Under the pieces are notes generated by a model. The model saw only the letters and a list, made by a program, of their open reading frames with translations. It was not told the DNA's origin and searched no databases. Positions 25,236-35,008 of a stretch of 64,000 nucleotides of DNA are shown here, in pieces. The position numbers were made by a program, and so were the translations under genes. How positions within the stretch are numbered: the stretch's first letter is position 1; the number at the start of each line of letters is the position of its first letter. This DNA is from Streptomyces sp. CA-278952 (GTDB lineage Bacteria > Actinomycetota > Actinomycetes > Streptomycetales > Streptomycetaceae): the NCBI RefSeq assembly GCF_028747205.1, contig NZ_CP112880.1, forward strand, positions 2,170,001 to 2,234,000, written 5' to 3'.

Positions 25236-25807
25236 CGCGGGCCGCGATACCCGGGCTGCCCAGCCGGTACCCGATCGGCGAACTGCTGCCCGCCCTGTAC
25301 GCGGACGACGACCTGGCCCAGCGGTTCACGGCGGGCCTGGACACGGTGCTGGCCCCGGTCCTGTCCACCCTGGACAACCTGCCCGCCTATTTCGACCCGT
25401 CGCTGGCCCCGGCCGACTTCCTGCCCTGGCTGGCGTCCTGGGTGGGCGTCGAGGCCGATCCGGCGTGGCCGGTCGAGCTGCGCCGGGCGGTCGTCGCCCG
25501 CGCCGTGGAGCTGCACCGGTGGCGCGGCACGCGGCGGGGTCTCGTCGAGCGGCTGCGGCTCTGCTGCGGTGTGCACGCGGACGTCCGGGACGGCGGGGGC
25601 GCCACCTGGTCGGCCGAGCCGGGCGCGGCTCTCCCGCCGCCGCCGACCGGTGAACTGCTCGTCCGGGTCTGGCCGGTGCGCGAAGGCGTCGCGGTGGACG
25701 CCCTCCGCGTCCTGGACGTCGCCACCGCCTCGTGCCCCGTCCACCTCACCTGCCGGGTGGAGGTCCTGCCGGGCCCGCCCGGAGAGCCCGAACAGACAGG
25801 AAGCTGA
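25232..25807 (+). CDS. cis12: Phage tail protein I-like baseplate protein (Afp12-like)
   Basis: A 191-residue protein of the TIGR02242/gpI-like family: LPSRYPIGELLPALYADDDLA, LDTVLAPVLSTLDNLPAYFD and FLPWLASWVGVEADPAWP are the conserved segments, followed by ELHRWRGTRRGLVERLRLCC. It completes the baseplate wedge with the J-like protein and usually attaches tail fibres; no fibre gene is present in this locus. Start overlaps the J gene stop. Confidence 0.92.
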   Translation: MTRAAIPGLPSRYPIGELLPALYADDDLAQRFTAGLDTVLAPVLSTLDNLPAYFDPSLAPADFLPWLASWVGVEADPAWPVELRRAVVARAVELHRWRGTRRGLVERLRLCCGVHADVRDGGGATWSAEPGAALPPPPTGELLVRVWPVREGVAVDALRVLDVATASCPVHLTCRVEVLPGPPGEPEQTGS

Positions 25808-25811
25808 CGTG

Positions 25812-27233
25812 ATGCGTTCGTGCCCGGCGTGCGGTACGGCCAACGGCGAGAGTGACGACTTCTGCGGCAACTGCGGCGGCTACCTGGGCTGGTCCTCCCA
25901 GCCGGCGCGGCCGAAGCGAGCGGCGGCTCCGGAGCCGGACCCTGAGCCAGAGCCAGAGCCAGAGCCGGAGCCAGAGCCGGAGCCAGAGCCGGAACCAGAG
26001 CCGGAGCCGGCTGCTGCGCCGGCGGCGGAAGCACCGGTGGCGGAGACCGGCCCCGAGCCCGTGCCGAACCCGAACCCGGCCCCGGCCCCGAAGCCGGCCG
26101 GGCCGCCGACGCCCGCCCCGGACCCGGGTCCGCCCGCGCCCGACGCCCCGGAGCGTCCCGAACCGGCGCTCTCGGAGCCCCCCGAGCCTCCCGCGCACCC
26201 CGCCCCCGCGCGCCCCGAACAGCCGCCGGCGCCGCCCCGGTCTGCTCCCGCGCCCGCGCCCGCGAAGCTTCCCGCTCCCGCGCCCACCCCCGTACCGCCG
26301 CAGCCCACCGCGCCCCCGGCGGCCCCCGTGCCGGCGACTCCGCCCGTGCCTCCGGTGCGGCCCGCTCCCGCTCCCGTACGCCCCGGAATCCCGAAATCCG
26401 CAGCGGTCGCCGCTCCGGCTTCCAGAAGTACGTCCGATGGGGACGGGGGAGACGAACCCATCGGGGCGGTCCGGCCCGCCAAGCCCGTGGCCCGGCGGCC
26501 CGTCGTGCGGCCGGTGGAGGCGGACGAGACGCCGGACGGTCCGCCCTGCCCGGCCTGCGGCACGCCGAACCTGCCGGGGCGGCAGTTCTGCCGGCGGTGC
26601 GCCGCTCCGCTCCGGACCCGGGAGCAGCCCGCCGCCCTGCCGTGGTGGCGCACGGTGTGGCCGTTCCGCCGCCGGGTGCGCGGCGGTTCGGGCCGGGCGC
26701 TGCGGCGGACGCTGCTGGTCCTGGTCGTGGCCGGACTGCTGGTGGCGGGCTTCCTGTTCTTCCCGCTCGGGCGCTACGTCTACGAGGACGTCCGGGACAA
26801 GCTCGGCGGCACGCGGGAGGTCAGCCCCACCGGGGTGACCGCCAGCGCTTCGGCTCCCGGTCACCCGGCGAGCGCGGCCGTCGACAGCCTGACGAACAAG
26901 TACTGGGGCGCCCCCGCGCTCGGCGCGTCGCTGACCTCCTCGTTCCGGACGCCGTTCCGGCTGGTCGGCGTCGTGGTGTACACCGGTGTGTCGAAGGAGC
27001 CGCAGGAGTTCCGGCGGGGCGCGCGGCCGACCCGGGCTGAGCTGATCGTCACGACGAAGGACGACAAGGTGCACAAGAAGACGGTGACCTTCAACGACAA
27101 GCCCGGCAAGCAGGAGACACGGTTGGGCATCAGCGACGTCGTCTCCGTGGAGCTGGTGCTGCGGGAGGCCACCGGCCAGGGCGAGGGGCGGCCGATCGCG
27201 GTCGGCGAGGTGGAGTTCTTCCAGCGCACCTGA
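25812..27233 (+). CDS. Zinc-ribbon / Pro-Glu repeat / transmembrane / discoidin-like CIS-linked protein
   Basis: A 473-residue last gene of the CIS operon, 4 bp after the gpI gene; GTG at 25809 is an equally possible start. A C4 zinc ribbon begins the protein (Cys4, 7, 18, 21: CPACGT ... CGNCGG), followed by a (Pro-Glu)n tract and about 200 residues of Pro/Ala-rich linker. A second zinc ribbon (CPACGTPN ... CRRCAAPL) lies at about 246-267, one transmembrane helix at about 302-322 (LLVLVVAGLLVAGFLFF), then an outside domain resembling an F5/8-type C/NADase glycan-binding fold (HPASAAVDSLTNKYWGAPAL). Predicted topology: ribbons in the cytosol, lectin-like domain outside. Its place suggests a membrane adaptor for the CIS. 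Function inferred only. Confidence 0.78.
   Translation: MRSCPACGTANGESDDFCGNCGGYLGWSSQPARPKRAAAPEPDPEPEPEPEPEPEPEPEPEPEPEPAAAPAAEAPVAETGPEPVPNPNPAPAPKPAGPPTPAPDPGPPAPDAPERPEPALSEPPEPPAHPAPARPEQPPAPPRSAPAPAPAKLPAPAPTPVPPQPTAPPAAPVPATPPVPPVRPAPAPVRPGIPKSAAVAAPASRSTSDGDGGDEPIGAVRPAKPVARRPVVRPVEADETPDGPPCPACGTPNLPGRQFCRRCAAPLRTREQPAALPWWRTVWPFRRRVRGGSGRALRRTLLVLVVAGLLVAGFLFFPLGRYVYEDVRDKLGGTREVSPTGVTASASAPGHPASAAVDSLTNKYWGAPALGASLTSSFRTPFRLVGVVVYTGVSKEPQEFRRGARPTRAELIVTTKDDKVHKKTVTFNDKPGKQETRLGISDVVSVELVLREATGQGEGRPIAVGEVEFFQRT
25944..26010 (+). repeat. Hexamer (GAGCCR) tandem repeat encoding Pro-Glu
   Basis: About eleven tandem copies of a 6-bp GAGCCA/GAGCCG unit in the zinc-ribbon gene, encoding alternating Glu and Pro. 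Copy number is likely to vary between strains by slippage; each step keeps the reading frame. Confidence 0.88.
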
Positions 27234-28682
<1,449 letters not shown>

Positions 28683-28696
28683 GGCCCCGGCGCGAC

Positions 28697-28764
28697 GACC
28701 CCACTCCGCCCCGCCGTTCGGCCCGGACGTTTCCTGCCGGACGACGGCAGGGCGGAGTGGGGTC
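28697..28764 (+). terminator. Terminator after the terpene cyclase
   Basis: Perfect 15-bp inverted repeat (28697-28711 and 28750-28764) enclosing 38 nt that can fold further through GCCG/CGGC pairs. It starts 14 bp after the cyclase stop. Confidence 0.78.
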
Positions 28765-28913
28765 CGGGTCCGATCGCATGGAAGACTGAGGCCCGCAAGC
28801 ATGTCCCGGGTCGCCCCACCGGCCGGGCCGACGGAGACGCCGTGCCCCCGGTCAGCGACTGACCGGCCGGAATGCCCTGCCTTCCAGCCAACGTCGTCCC
28901 CGGGGAATCACAC

Positions 28914-31208
28914 GTGAGAGCAGAACGAAGAGTCTGGGCCACGGCCGCCGTCACGACGGCGGCCGTGGCGGGTGTCCTGGTCTTCCAGGGCGTGACCGGC
29001 ACCTCCGACACCGACCGCGACGGGCGGGCGGCGGACGCCAAGTCCGCCCCGGTGAAGGCCGATGTGCACAGGACCGCGCTGAAGACCTCGCCCGACGGCG
29101 GCTCCGCGACGCTCGCGCGGCGCGACACCGAACCGTTCAGTCTGCTCGGCGTCACCTGGACCGATCCCGCCGCCCGGGTGACGGGGAGCGTCGAGGCCCG
29201 TACCCGCTCCGCCGCCACCGGCGACTGGACCGGCTGGCTGCCCCTGGACACCGAGATCGACGGCCGCACCGAGACCGGCCGGTCCGGCGTGCGCGGCACC
29301 ACCGAACCCCGCTGGGTCGGCCCCTCCAACGGCGTCGAGGTCCGCGTCCGCGCCGGTGACGGCGCCCGGGCCGGACTGCCCGAGGGGCTGCGGCTCGACA
29401 CGGTCGACCCGGGCGGCGACACCACCCCGCTCGCCGCCGAACCGGCCGCGTTCAGCGTCGAGGAGACCCCCGCCGAGGAGCCCACACCCGGCGAGGAGCC
29501 CCCGGTCACCCCGCCCACGGAGGAGCCGGCCGAGGAGCCCACGGACGAGCCTTCGCCCACCCCGACCACCGAGACCCCGGCTCCGCCGAGCCCCACGCCG
29601 AGCCCGAGCACCAAGTCCCCGACGCCGTCCGCTCCGCCGACGCCGCCCACCGGCTCCCCGTCGCCGACGCTCCCGCCCGTCCCGCCGTCCACCGTTCCCC
29701 AGCCGCCGATCGTCTCCCGGGCTGCCTGGAAGGCCGACGAGTCGCTCAGCACCGAGGCGCCGGACTACCTGGACGGGGTCAAGGCCGTCTTCGTCCACCA
29801 CACGGCGCAGACGAACGCGTACTCCTGCGCCGACTCGGCGGCCATCGTGCGCGGTCTGCACACCTACCACGTGAAGTCGAACGGCTGGAAGGACCTCGGC
29901 TACAACTTCATCGTCGACAAGTGCGGCACGGTCTTCGAGGGCCGCAAGGGCGGTGCGGACCGGCCCGTCATGGGAGCGCACACCTACGGGTTCAACCGGG
30001 ACACCACCGGTATCGCCGTGATCGGCATGTACACCGACACCAAGGCCGCGACCGCCGCGACCACCTCGGTGGCCCGTGTCGCCGCGTGGAAGCTCGGCCA
30101 GTACGGGGGCGATCCGGCCGGTTCCGTCCAGCTCACCGCCGGGGCGAACGGCAAGAACATGGCCCACAAGCAGTTCGTCGCCGGAGAGCAGTACGCCTTC
30201 CCCCGGATCTCCGGGCACCGGGACGGGTTCGCCACCGAGTGCCCCGGCCTCTCCCTCTACCACCAGCTCCCCGCCATCCGCTCCCTGGCCGCCGGCCCCG
30301 TCACCGGTCTCACCATCTCCTCGGTGACCGGGGCGAGCGCCTCCGGCTCCACGTACTACACCCGGTCGAAGATCACCGTCGGCTGGAAGGCGACCACCTC
30401 CTCCGCCTTCGTCAAGGGCTACGAACTGCTCGTCGGCGGAAAGCCGGTGGCCACCGTCAAGGGCAACGTCACCTCTGCGACGGCCACCCTCGCCGCCGGC
30501 AAGCACTCCGTGCAGGTCCGGGCCACCCACCAGTCGGGGAAGACCTCCCTGTCGCCGGTCGCGACCGTGGTCGCCGACACCGCACCGCCGGTCTTCTCCA
30601 CCAAGCCGGCCCTCACCCTGCGCTCCGGCAAGGTGAACGCCACCTCGGTCCCGCTCACCCTGAAGTGGAAGGCGACCGACGCAGCCTCCCTCAAGGAGGT
30701 CCGGCTGACCGCCCCCGTCACGAAGACCTACGGCCCGACCACGAGCAGCGCCTCGCACACCGCGAAGCCCGCCAGGGCGACCGCCTGGAAGATGACGGCG
30801 TACGACCGCGCGGGCAACACGGCCGCCGCCTCGGTCTCCGGCACCCCGGTGATCCTCCAGGAGTCCGCCGCCAAGAAGGGCGGCAAGTGGACCACGAAGT
30901 CCTCCGGCAGCTACCTGGGCGGCAAGTCGTACTCCAGCAGCGCCAAGGGCGCGAGTCTGACCTGGACGTTCACCGGCCGGTCAGCCGCCTGGGTGGTGTC
31001 GCGGGCCGCCACTTCGGGGCAGGCATACGTCTACGTCGACGGGAAGAAGGCCGCCACGGTGGACCTGAAGTCCTCGGCCACCAAGTACCGACAGGCGATC
31101 TGGACGAAGTCCTGGTCGTCCAGCGCCAAGCACACGGTCAAGATCGTGGTCGTCGGTACGAAGGGCCGCCCGGCGCTGACCACGGACGGGCTGGTCTACC
31201 TGAAGTAG
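28914..31208 (+). CDS. Secreted PGRP-type N-acetylmuramoyl-L-alanine amidase
   Basis: A 764-residue exported protein. GTG start gives a signal peptide (WATAAVTTAAVAGVLVFQG). An N-terminal beta domain (about 40-165) is followed by a Glu/Pro/Thr-rich linker, then an amidase_2/PGRP domain (about 265-455). Zinc-site residues are visible: His in AVFVHHTAQ and the His...Cys of RISGHRDGFATECPG, with Tyr in GYNFIVDKCG and GRKGGADRPVMGAHTYGFN on the active-site face. The C-terminal third holds Ig-like repeats (TAPPVFSTKPALTLRSG) and a beta domain that may bind the wall. It probably cleaves the lactyl-peptide bond in peptidoglycan outside the cell. Wall turnover or lysis during development is a reasonable role; a link to the nearby CIS is not shown. 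Confidence 0.88.
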   Translation: MRAERRVWATAAVTTAAVAGVLVFQGVTGTSDTDRDGRAADAKSAPVKADVHRTALKTSPDGGSATLARRDTEPFSLLGVTWTDPAARVTGSVEARTRSAATGDWTGWLPLDTEIDGRTETGRSGVRGTTEPRWVGPSNGVEVRVRAGDGARAGLPEGLRLDTVDPGGDTTPLAAEPAAFSVEETPAEEPTPGEEPPVTPPTEEPAEEPTDEPSPTPTTETPAPPSPTPSPSTKSPTPSAPPTPPTGSPSPTLPPVPPSTVPQPPIVSRAAWKADESLSTEAPDYLDGVKAVFVHHTAQTNAYSCADSAAIVRGLHTYHVKSNGWKDLGYNFIVDKCGTVFEGRKGGADRPVMGAHTYGFNRDTTGIAVIGMYTDTKAATAATTSVARVAAWKLGQYGGDPAGSVQLTAGANGKNMAHKQFVAGEQYAFPRISGHRDGFATECPGLSLYHQLPAIRSLAAGPVTGLTISSVTGASASGSTYYTRSKITVGWKATTSSAFVKGYELLVGGKPVATVKGNVTSATATLAAGKHSVQVRATHQSGKTSLSPVATVVADTAPPVFSTKPALTLRSGKVNATSVPLTLKWKATDAASLKEVRLTAPVTKTYGPTTSSASHTAKPARATAWKMTAYDRAGNTAAASVSGTPVILQESAAKKGGKWTTKSSGSYLGGKSYSSSAKGASLTWTFTGRSAAWVVSRAATSGQAYVYVDGKKAATVDLKSSATKYRQAIWTKSWSSSAKHTVKIVVVGTKGRPALTTDGLVYLK

Positions 31209-31249
31209 CCGCCCGGACCACCGCACCGCGAGAAGGGTGGGCAGGCACC

Positions 31250-32725
31250 GTGTCCGACATCGTGGCGGGGACTCCCCCGCAGGTGAGGACCGTGCACGGC
31301 ACCGTGCGCGGTGCGGTGGAGCGGGGCGTCGCGGTCTTCCGCGGCATCCCGTACGCGGCTGGGCCGGTGGGCGCGCGCAGGTTCCGCGCACCCGGACCCC
31401 CCGAGCCCTGGACGGGGGTGCGCGAGGCCGTGGCGTACGGCCCGACGGCCCCCAAACGGCCCTACGCCCCGCCGCTGGACCGGCTGCTGCCGGATCCGGC
31501 GGTGCCGGGCGACGACTGCCTGAACCTGAACGTGTGGACGCCGTCGCCGGAGCGGGGTACGGCCGGGCTGCCGGTGCTCGTGTGGATCCACGGGGGCTCG
31601 CTGCTGCACGGCTCCTCGGCGGTGCCGGTGTACGACGGATCCGCGTTCGCCCGGGACGGGGTGGTCCTCGTCTCGGTCAACTACCGCCTGGGCGTCGAGG
31701 GCTTCGGCGTCTTCCCGGACGCGCCCGCCAACCGGGGGCTCCTGGACCAGCTGGCCGCCCTGGAGTGGGTGCGCGACAACATCGCGGCGTTCGGCGGCGA
31801 CCCGGACCGGGTGACGGTGGCCGGGGAGTCGGCGGGGGCGGTCAGCATCGCCGCCCTGCTGGCCTCGCCCCGGTCCGCGGGGCTGCTGCGGCGGGCGGTG
31901 CTCCAGAGCGGGGCGCCCGCCGCGCTGCCGCCCGCCGCCGCGCGCGGGACGACCGAGCTGATCGCGAAGCGGCTCGGGGTCCCCGCGACGGCCGCCGCGC
32001 TGGCCGCCGTGGACCCGGAGGCGCTGCTCACCGCGCAGACCGAGGTCACCGGCGGCGGGAATCCGCTGACCGGCCGCAACTCCTTCCAGCCGGTCGTGGA
32101 CGGCGAACTGCTGCCCCACGACCCCGTGGAGGCGCTGCACGCGGGCGCGTCCGCCGGGATCGACCTGCTGCTGGGGACGAACACCGAGGAGTACCGGCTC
32201 TGGTTGGTGCCCGGCGGGCTCACCGAGAGGATCGGCGCGCTGCGGCTCCGCCTCGCCCTGCTGAAGTTCAAGGTGCCGGGCGCCACGGCCCGCGCCTACC
32301 GCGCCAACCGCCCGGACGCCACCCCCGGTGAGATCCTCGGCGCGCTGGCGACGGACCTGCTGCTGCGGGTCCCGCTCAACCGGCTGGCCGACGCCCGGAC
32401 GGACGCGCCGGGCGCCACGTACGTGTACGAGTTCGGCTGGCCCACCCCCGTACAGCACCTCGGCGCCTGTCACGCGCTGGAACTGGGCTTCGTCTTCGAC
32501 ACGCTCGCCCACCCCGACACGATGGCCCTGACCGGCCCGGACGCCCCGCAGGAGCTGGCGGACGCGATGCACCGGGCCTGGGTGGACTTCGCGACGGGCG
32601 GGGACCCGGGGTGGCCGTCCTGGGACGCGCGGCGGCCCGTGGAAGTCTTCGGCCCGGGCGCACCGGCGCTGGTCCTGGCCCCGCGCGACGACGAGTTGCG
32701 CGGCTGGAAACCGTACAGGCGCTGA
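31250..32725 (+). CDS. Type B carboxylesterase/lipase family protein
   Basis: A 491-residue alpha/beta hydrolase. The type B carboxylesterase signature is complete: FRGIPYAAGPVGARRF, DCLNLNVWTP, the oxyanion loop WIHGGSL, and the nucleophile elbow GESAGA with Ser194. The acid is probably Glu in LGTNTEEYR and the base His in QHLGACHALELGFVF. No signal peptide is evident, so it should be cytosolic. GTG start at 31250, 41 bp after the amidase stop; a longer open frame upstream overlaps the amidase and is not used. Substrate unknown. Confidence 0.9.
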   Translation: MSDIVAGTPPQVRTVHGTVRGAVERGVAVFRGIPYAAGPVGARRFRAPGPPEPWTGVREAVAYGPTAPKRPYAPPLDRLLPDPAVPGDDCLNLNVWTPSPERGTAGLPVLVWIHGGSLLHGSSAVPVYDGSAFARDGVVLVSVNYRLGVEGFGVFPDAPANRGLLDQLAALEWVRDNIAAFGGDPDRVTVAGESAGAVSIAALLASPRSAGLLRRAVLQSGAPAALPPAAARGTTELIAKRLGVPATAAALAAVDPEALLTAQTEVTGGGNPLTGRNSFQPVVDGELLPHDPVEALHAGASAGIDLLLGTNTEEYRLWLVPGGLTERIGALRLRLALLKFKVPGATARAYRANRPDATPGEILGALATDLLLRVPLNRLADARTDAPGATYVYEFGWPTPVQHLGACHALELGFVFDTLAHPDTMALTGPDAPQELADAMHRAWVDFATGGDPGWPSWDARRPVEVFGPGAPALVLAPRDDELRGWKPYRR

Positions 32726-32760
32726 GGCCGCGCGGAGATCCCGTACGGACCGGGCCGGGG

Positions 32761-33417
32761 TCAGCGCTGCCGCGCCGTGTCCGCGGGTGGTGCGCTCAGG
32801 CGCAGCCGGGTGAGGACGGCGGGGCGGGCGAGGCCGGGCATGATCAGGGCCCACATGGCGCTGACCTGCTGGTGCAGGGCGTCGCGCTCGTCGAGGGCGA
32901 GTGCGAGCAGCTGCACTCCGCTGTAGCAGCCGACGATGGTCCGGGACGCCTCCTCCGGGGTGACGTGGTCCTGGAGCTCGTCGGCGGCACGGGCGGATTC
33001 GAGGACGGCGGCCACGGCCCCGAGCGGGCCCGCGTAGCTTTCGGCGGTCAGGTAGGGGCCCGGTTCGATGGACAGGCGCACGGCGGCCCGCAGGACGGGG
33101 TCCTCCAGGATGCCGGCGGTGTAGAGGTGGCTGATGTCGATCAGCGCCTGGAGCCAGACCTTGGGTGCCGGGCCCGCATCCGCCTGCTCGGAGATCTGCT
33201 GGAAAAACGCGTGCTGGCGGTCCAGGATCGCGTTGCCGAGCTGTTCCTTGCCCTCGAAGTGGTGGTGGAAGACGCCGCGGGAGACTCCGGCCCGGCGCAG
33301 GATCTCCGGGGTCGACGCACCGGCGTACCCGGCCCGATCGATCACGAATCCGGCGGCCTCGACGAGCCGCCGGACCGTCTGCTCGCCGCGGTCTGGGCTC
33401 TCCCCGTGCTCCTGCAT
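32761..33417 (-). CDS. TetR-family regulator, ScbR/gamma-butyrolactone-receptor-like
   Basis: A 218-residue TetR protein from the ATG before QEHGESPDRG. The helix-turn-helix reads ASTPEILRRAGVSRGVFHHHF followed by EGKEQLGNAILD, in the ArpA/ScbR style. The C-terminal ligand domain (SHLYTAGILEDPVLRAAVRL) also resembles autoregulator receptors. No butyrolactone synthase (AfsA) gene is in the window, so it may be an orphan 'pseudo-receptor' or respond to another ligand. It converges with the carboxylesterase gene, 35 bp between stops. An ATG 28 codons upstream is possible but poorly supported. Confidence 0.82.
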   Translation of the reverse strand: MQEHGESPDRGEQTVRRLVEAAGFVIDRAGYAGASTPEILRRAGVSRGVFHHHFEGKEQLGNAILDRQHAFFQQISEQADAGPAPKVWLQALIDISHLYTAGILEDPVLRAAVRLSIEPGPYLTAESYAGPLGAVAAVLESARAADELQDHVTPEEASRTIVGCYSGVQLLALALDERDALHQQVSAMWALIMPGLARPAVLTRLRLSAPPADTARQR

Positions 33418-33510
33418 CGCCGTGACGCCTCCCTCGGTCGCCTCCGACGCTACCCGGGGGCACGGCGACACGCTCCCGGTACGCGGCCGGATGTCAGGCA
33501 TCCGTCCTTC

Positions 33511-34578
33511 TCAAGGCCGCAGGGAGATCCAGTGCGGGTCGGGGACCACGGTGAGGATCGCCGAGACCACCACGACCAGGCCCAGCACGAGCTGTTCCCG
33601 GCGGGCCAGCAGGTGGGCGACCGACGGGTCGGCGTCCCGGAGCATCCGCCGCCGGGCCGCCACCGCCAGCACGCTGACCACGGCCATCAGCGCCAGCTTG
33701 ACCAGCAGGGTGCGCCCGTAGGCGGAGGTGAACACCACGTCCAGCGGCAGTCGGCGCAGGGTCGACGCCGTACCGGTGGCGGCGAGGGCGACGTACAGCC
33801 AGATCGCCAGGCGCGCGTACCGGCCGAGCAGTGCGCGGGCCGCGACGGGCGAGCCGCGCCAGAGCCACATGGTGCGCAGGATGTACAGGAGGCCGCCGGT
33901 CCACAGCGACGCGGCGGTCAGGTGGACGACGGTGAGAGCGGCGCCGAACTCGGGGCTGTACGCCTCCGGGTGGGCGCGCAGGGCCTCCGCGCCGATGACG
34001 AGGGCGAGCGGGGCGAGCGCGAGGGCCGGGCGCCTGCTCGCGGCGCAGAAGGCGGCGAGGACCAGGCCGTTGGCGATGAGGAGGAGCAGTCCGCCCTCAC
34101 GGGTGCCGTAGGTCTCGGTGATCCCGAGATCGCTGACGGCGGCGAGCCGGACGATCTGCCCGGCCGCGGCGGCCGCCCCGGCGAGCGAGGCGTACACCGC
34201 CCAGCTCCGTACGGCGGTACGGGGGCGGCCCCGGACGGGCCGGATGAGCTGCGGGGCGAGGAGCTCGCCCAGGTGGAGGGCGAGCGCGGAGAACAGGACG
34301 GTGCGGAGCACGGTGGTGAGCCCCGCGCCGGGTATCCGGAGCTCCCCGGTGCCGCGTGCCACGAGGCCGGGGCCGAGCAGGGCCACGAGGAGCGCGAGGG
34401 TGCCCGCCGCGCAGAACAGGAGCGGGGTGGTCCAGGAGCGTCCGCCCGGCCGCCCGGAGGGTCCCCCGGGTATCCCGTCGGCGAAGGGCGCGTCGTCCGT
34501 GCGCGCCGGTACGGTCGCCGCCGCGGGCAGGCCGGGCCCGGTCGGCGCGGCCGGGTCGGCGGGGGGTCCGGAGAACAT
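33511..34578 (-). CDS. CopD-domain copper-resistance-like membrane protein
   Basis: A 355-residue polytopic membrane protein with eight or so hydrophobic segments and a short Pro-rich cytosolic N-terminus. The CopD-type core includes FGAALTVVHLTAASLWTGGL (conserved His and Trp), YVALAATGTAST and YGRTLLVKLALMAVVSVLA. CopD proteins take up or move copper ions across the inner membrane and are often fused or adjacent to CopC; no CopC is found here. The start is the ATG at 34578; the open frame upstream continues through a repeat tract and is not coding. Confidence 0.82.
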   Translation of the reverse strand: MFSGPPADPAAPTGPGLPAAATVPARTDDAPFADGIPGGPSGRPGGRSWTTPLLFCAAGTLALLVALLGPGLVARGTGELRIPGAGLTTVLRTVLFSALALHLGELLAPQLIRPVRGRPRTAVRSWAVYASLAGAAAAAGQIVRLAAVSDLGITETYGTREGGLLLLIANGLVLAAFCAASRRPALALAPLALVIGAEALRAHPEAYSPEFGAALTVVHLTAASLWTGGLLYILRTMWLWRGSPVAARALLGRYARLAIWLYVALAATGTASTLRRLPLDVVFTSAYGRTLLVKLALMAVVSVLAVAARRRMLRDADPSVAHLLARREQLVLGLVVVVSAILTVVPDPHWISLRP

Positions 34579-34636
34579 CACGGCCCGATCCTCGCCGGTG
34601 GACAAAGACACAGCAAGCCGCGCACGGTGGGCCCGA

Positions 34637-34676
34637 GCGCCGGAAGGCACCCGGAAGCGCCGGAAGGCACCCGGAA
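34637..34676. repeat. 20-bp perfect tandem repeat
   Basis: Two exact 20-bp copies (34637-34656 and 34657-34676) upstream of the CopD gene and downstream of the EF-hand gene, followed by a partial GGAAGG echo. It may be a variable spacer in the CopD leader. Confidence 0.85.
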
Positions 34677-34753
34677 GGGGGCGGAAAGGGCTCTTGGGAC
34701 GTGTCCGGCGGCGGCCGGGTCCCGATGGGCGCGGGACCGGCCGCCGCGGTGGA

Positions 34754-34969
34754 TCAGGCCTTGTTCTGCGAGGCCCAGAACTCGTCGAAGGTGAGCAGGC
34801 CGTCACCGTTGGCGTCGTGGGCGTTGATGATCGCCTGCGCCACCGTCTCGGTGACGAAGGGGTCGCCCAGCTGGGCCATCGCGCTCTTGTACTCGTTGGC
34901 CGTGATGAGCCCGTCGCCGTTATTGTCGAACCGCTCGAATGCCGTCCGCGCCGACTCGATGTCCGCCAC
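34754..34969 (-). CDS. Small two-EF-hand calcium-binding protein
   Basis: A 71-residue calmodulin-like protein with GTG start and an AAGGGG ribosome-binding site. Two canonical EF-hand loops are present: DNNGDGLITANE (about 15-26) and DANGDGLLTFDE (about 52-63), each with Asp at 1, Asn/Asp at 3 and 5, Gly at 6 and Glu at 12. Streptomyces encode several such proteins (CabC/CalD type), some of which affect calcium-dependent spore and aerial-mycelium behaviour. It stands alone between the CopD and deacetylase genes. Confidence 0.93.
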   Translation of the reverse strand: MADIESARTAFERFDNNGDGLITANEYKSAMAQLGDPFVTETVAQAIINAHDANGDGLLTFDEFWASQNKA

Positions 34970-35008
34970 AGTTCCGCCCCTTCGTGATGCCGAATGTCAG
35001 GGGTCAGA

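Noticed and set aside
25944..26010. Possible CRISPR-like array
   Set aside because: The repeats are 6-bp tandem units inside a coding region with no spacers.
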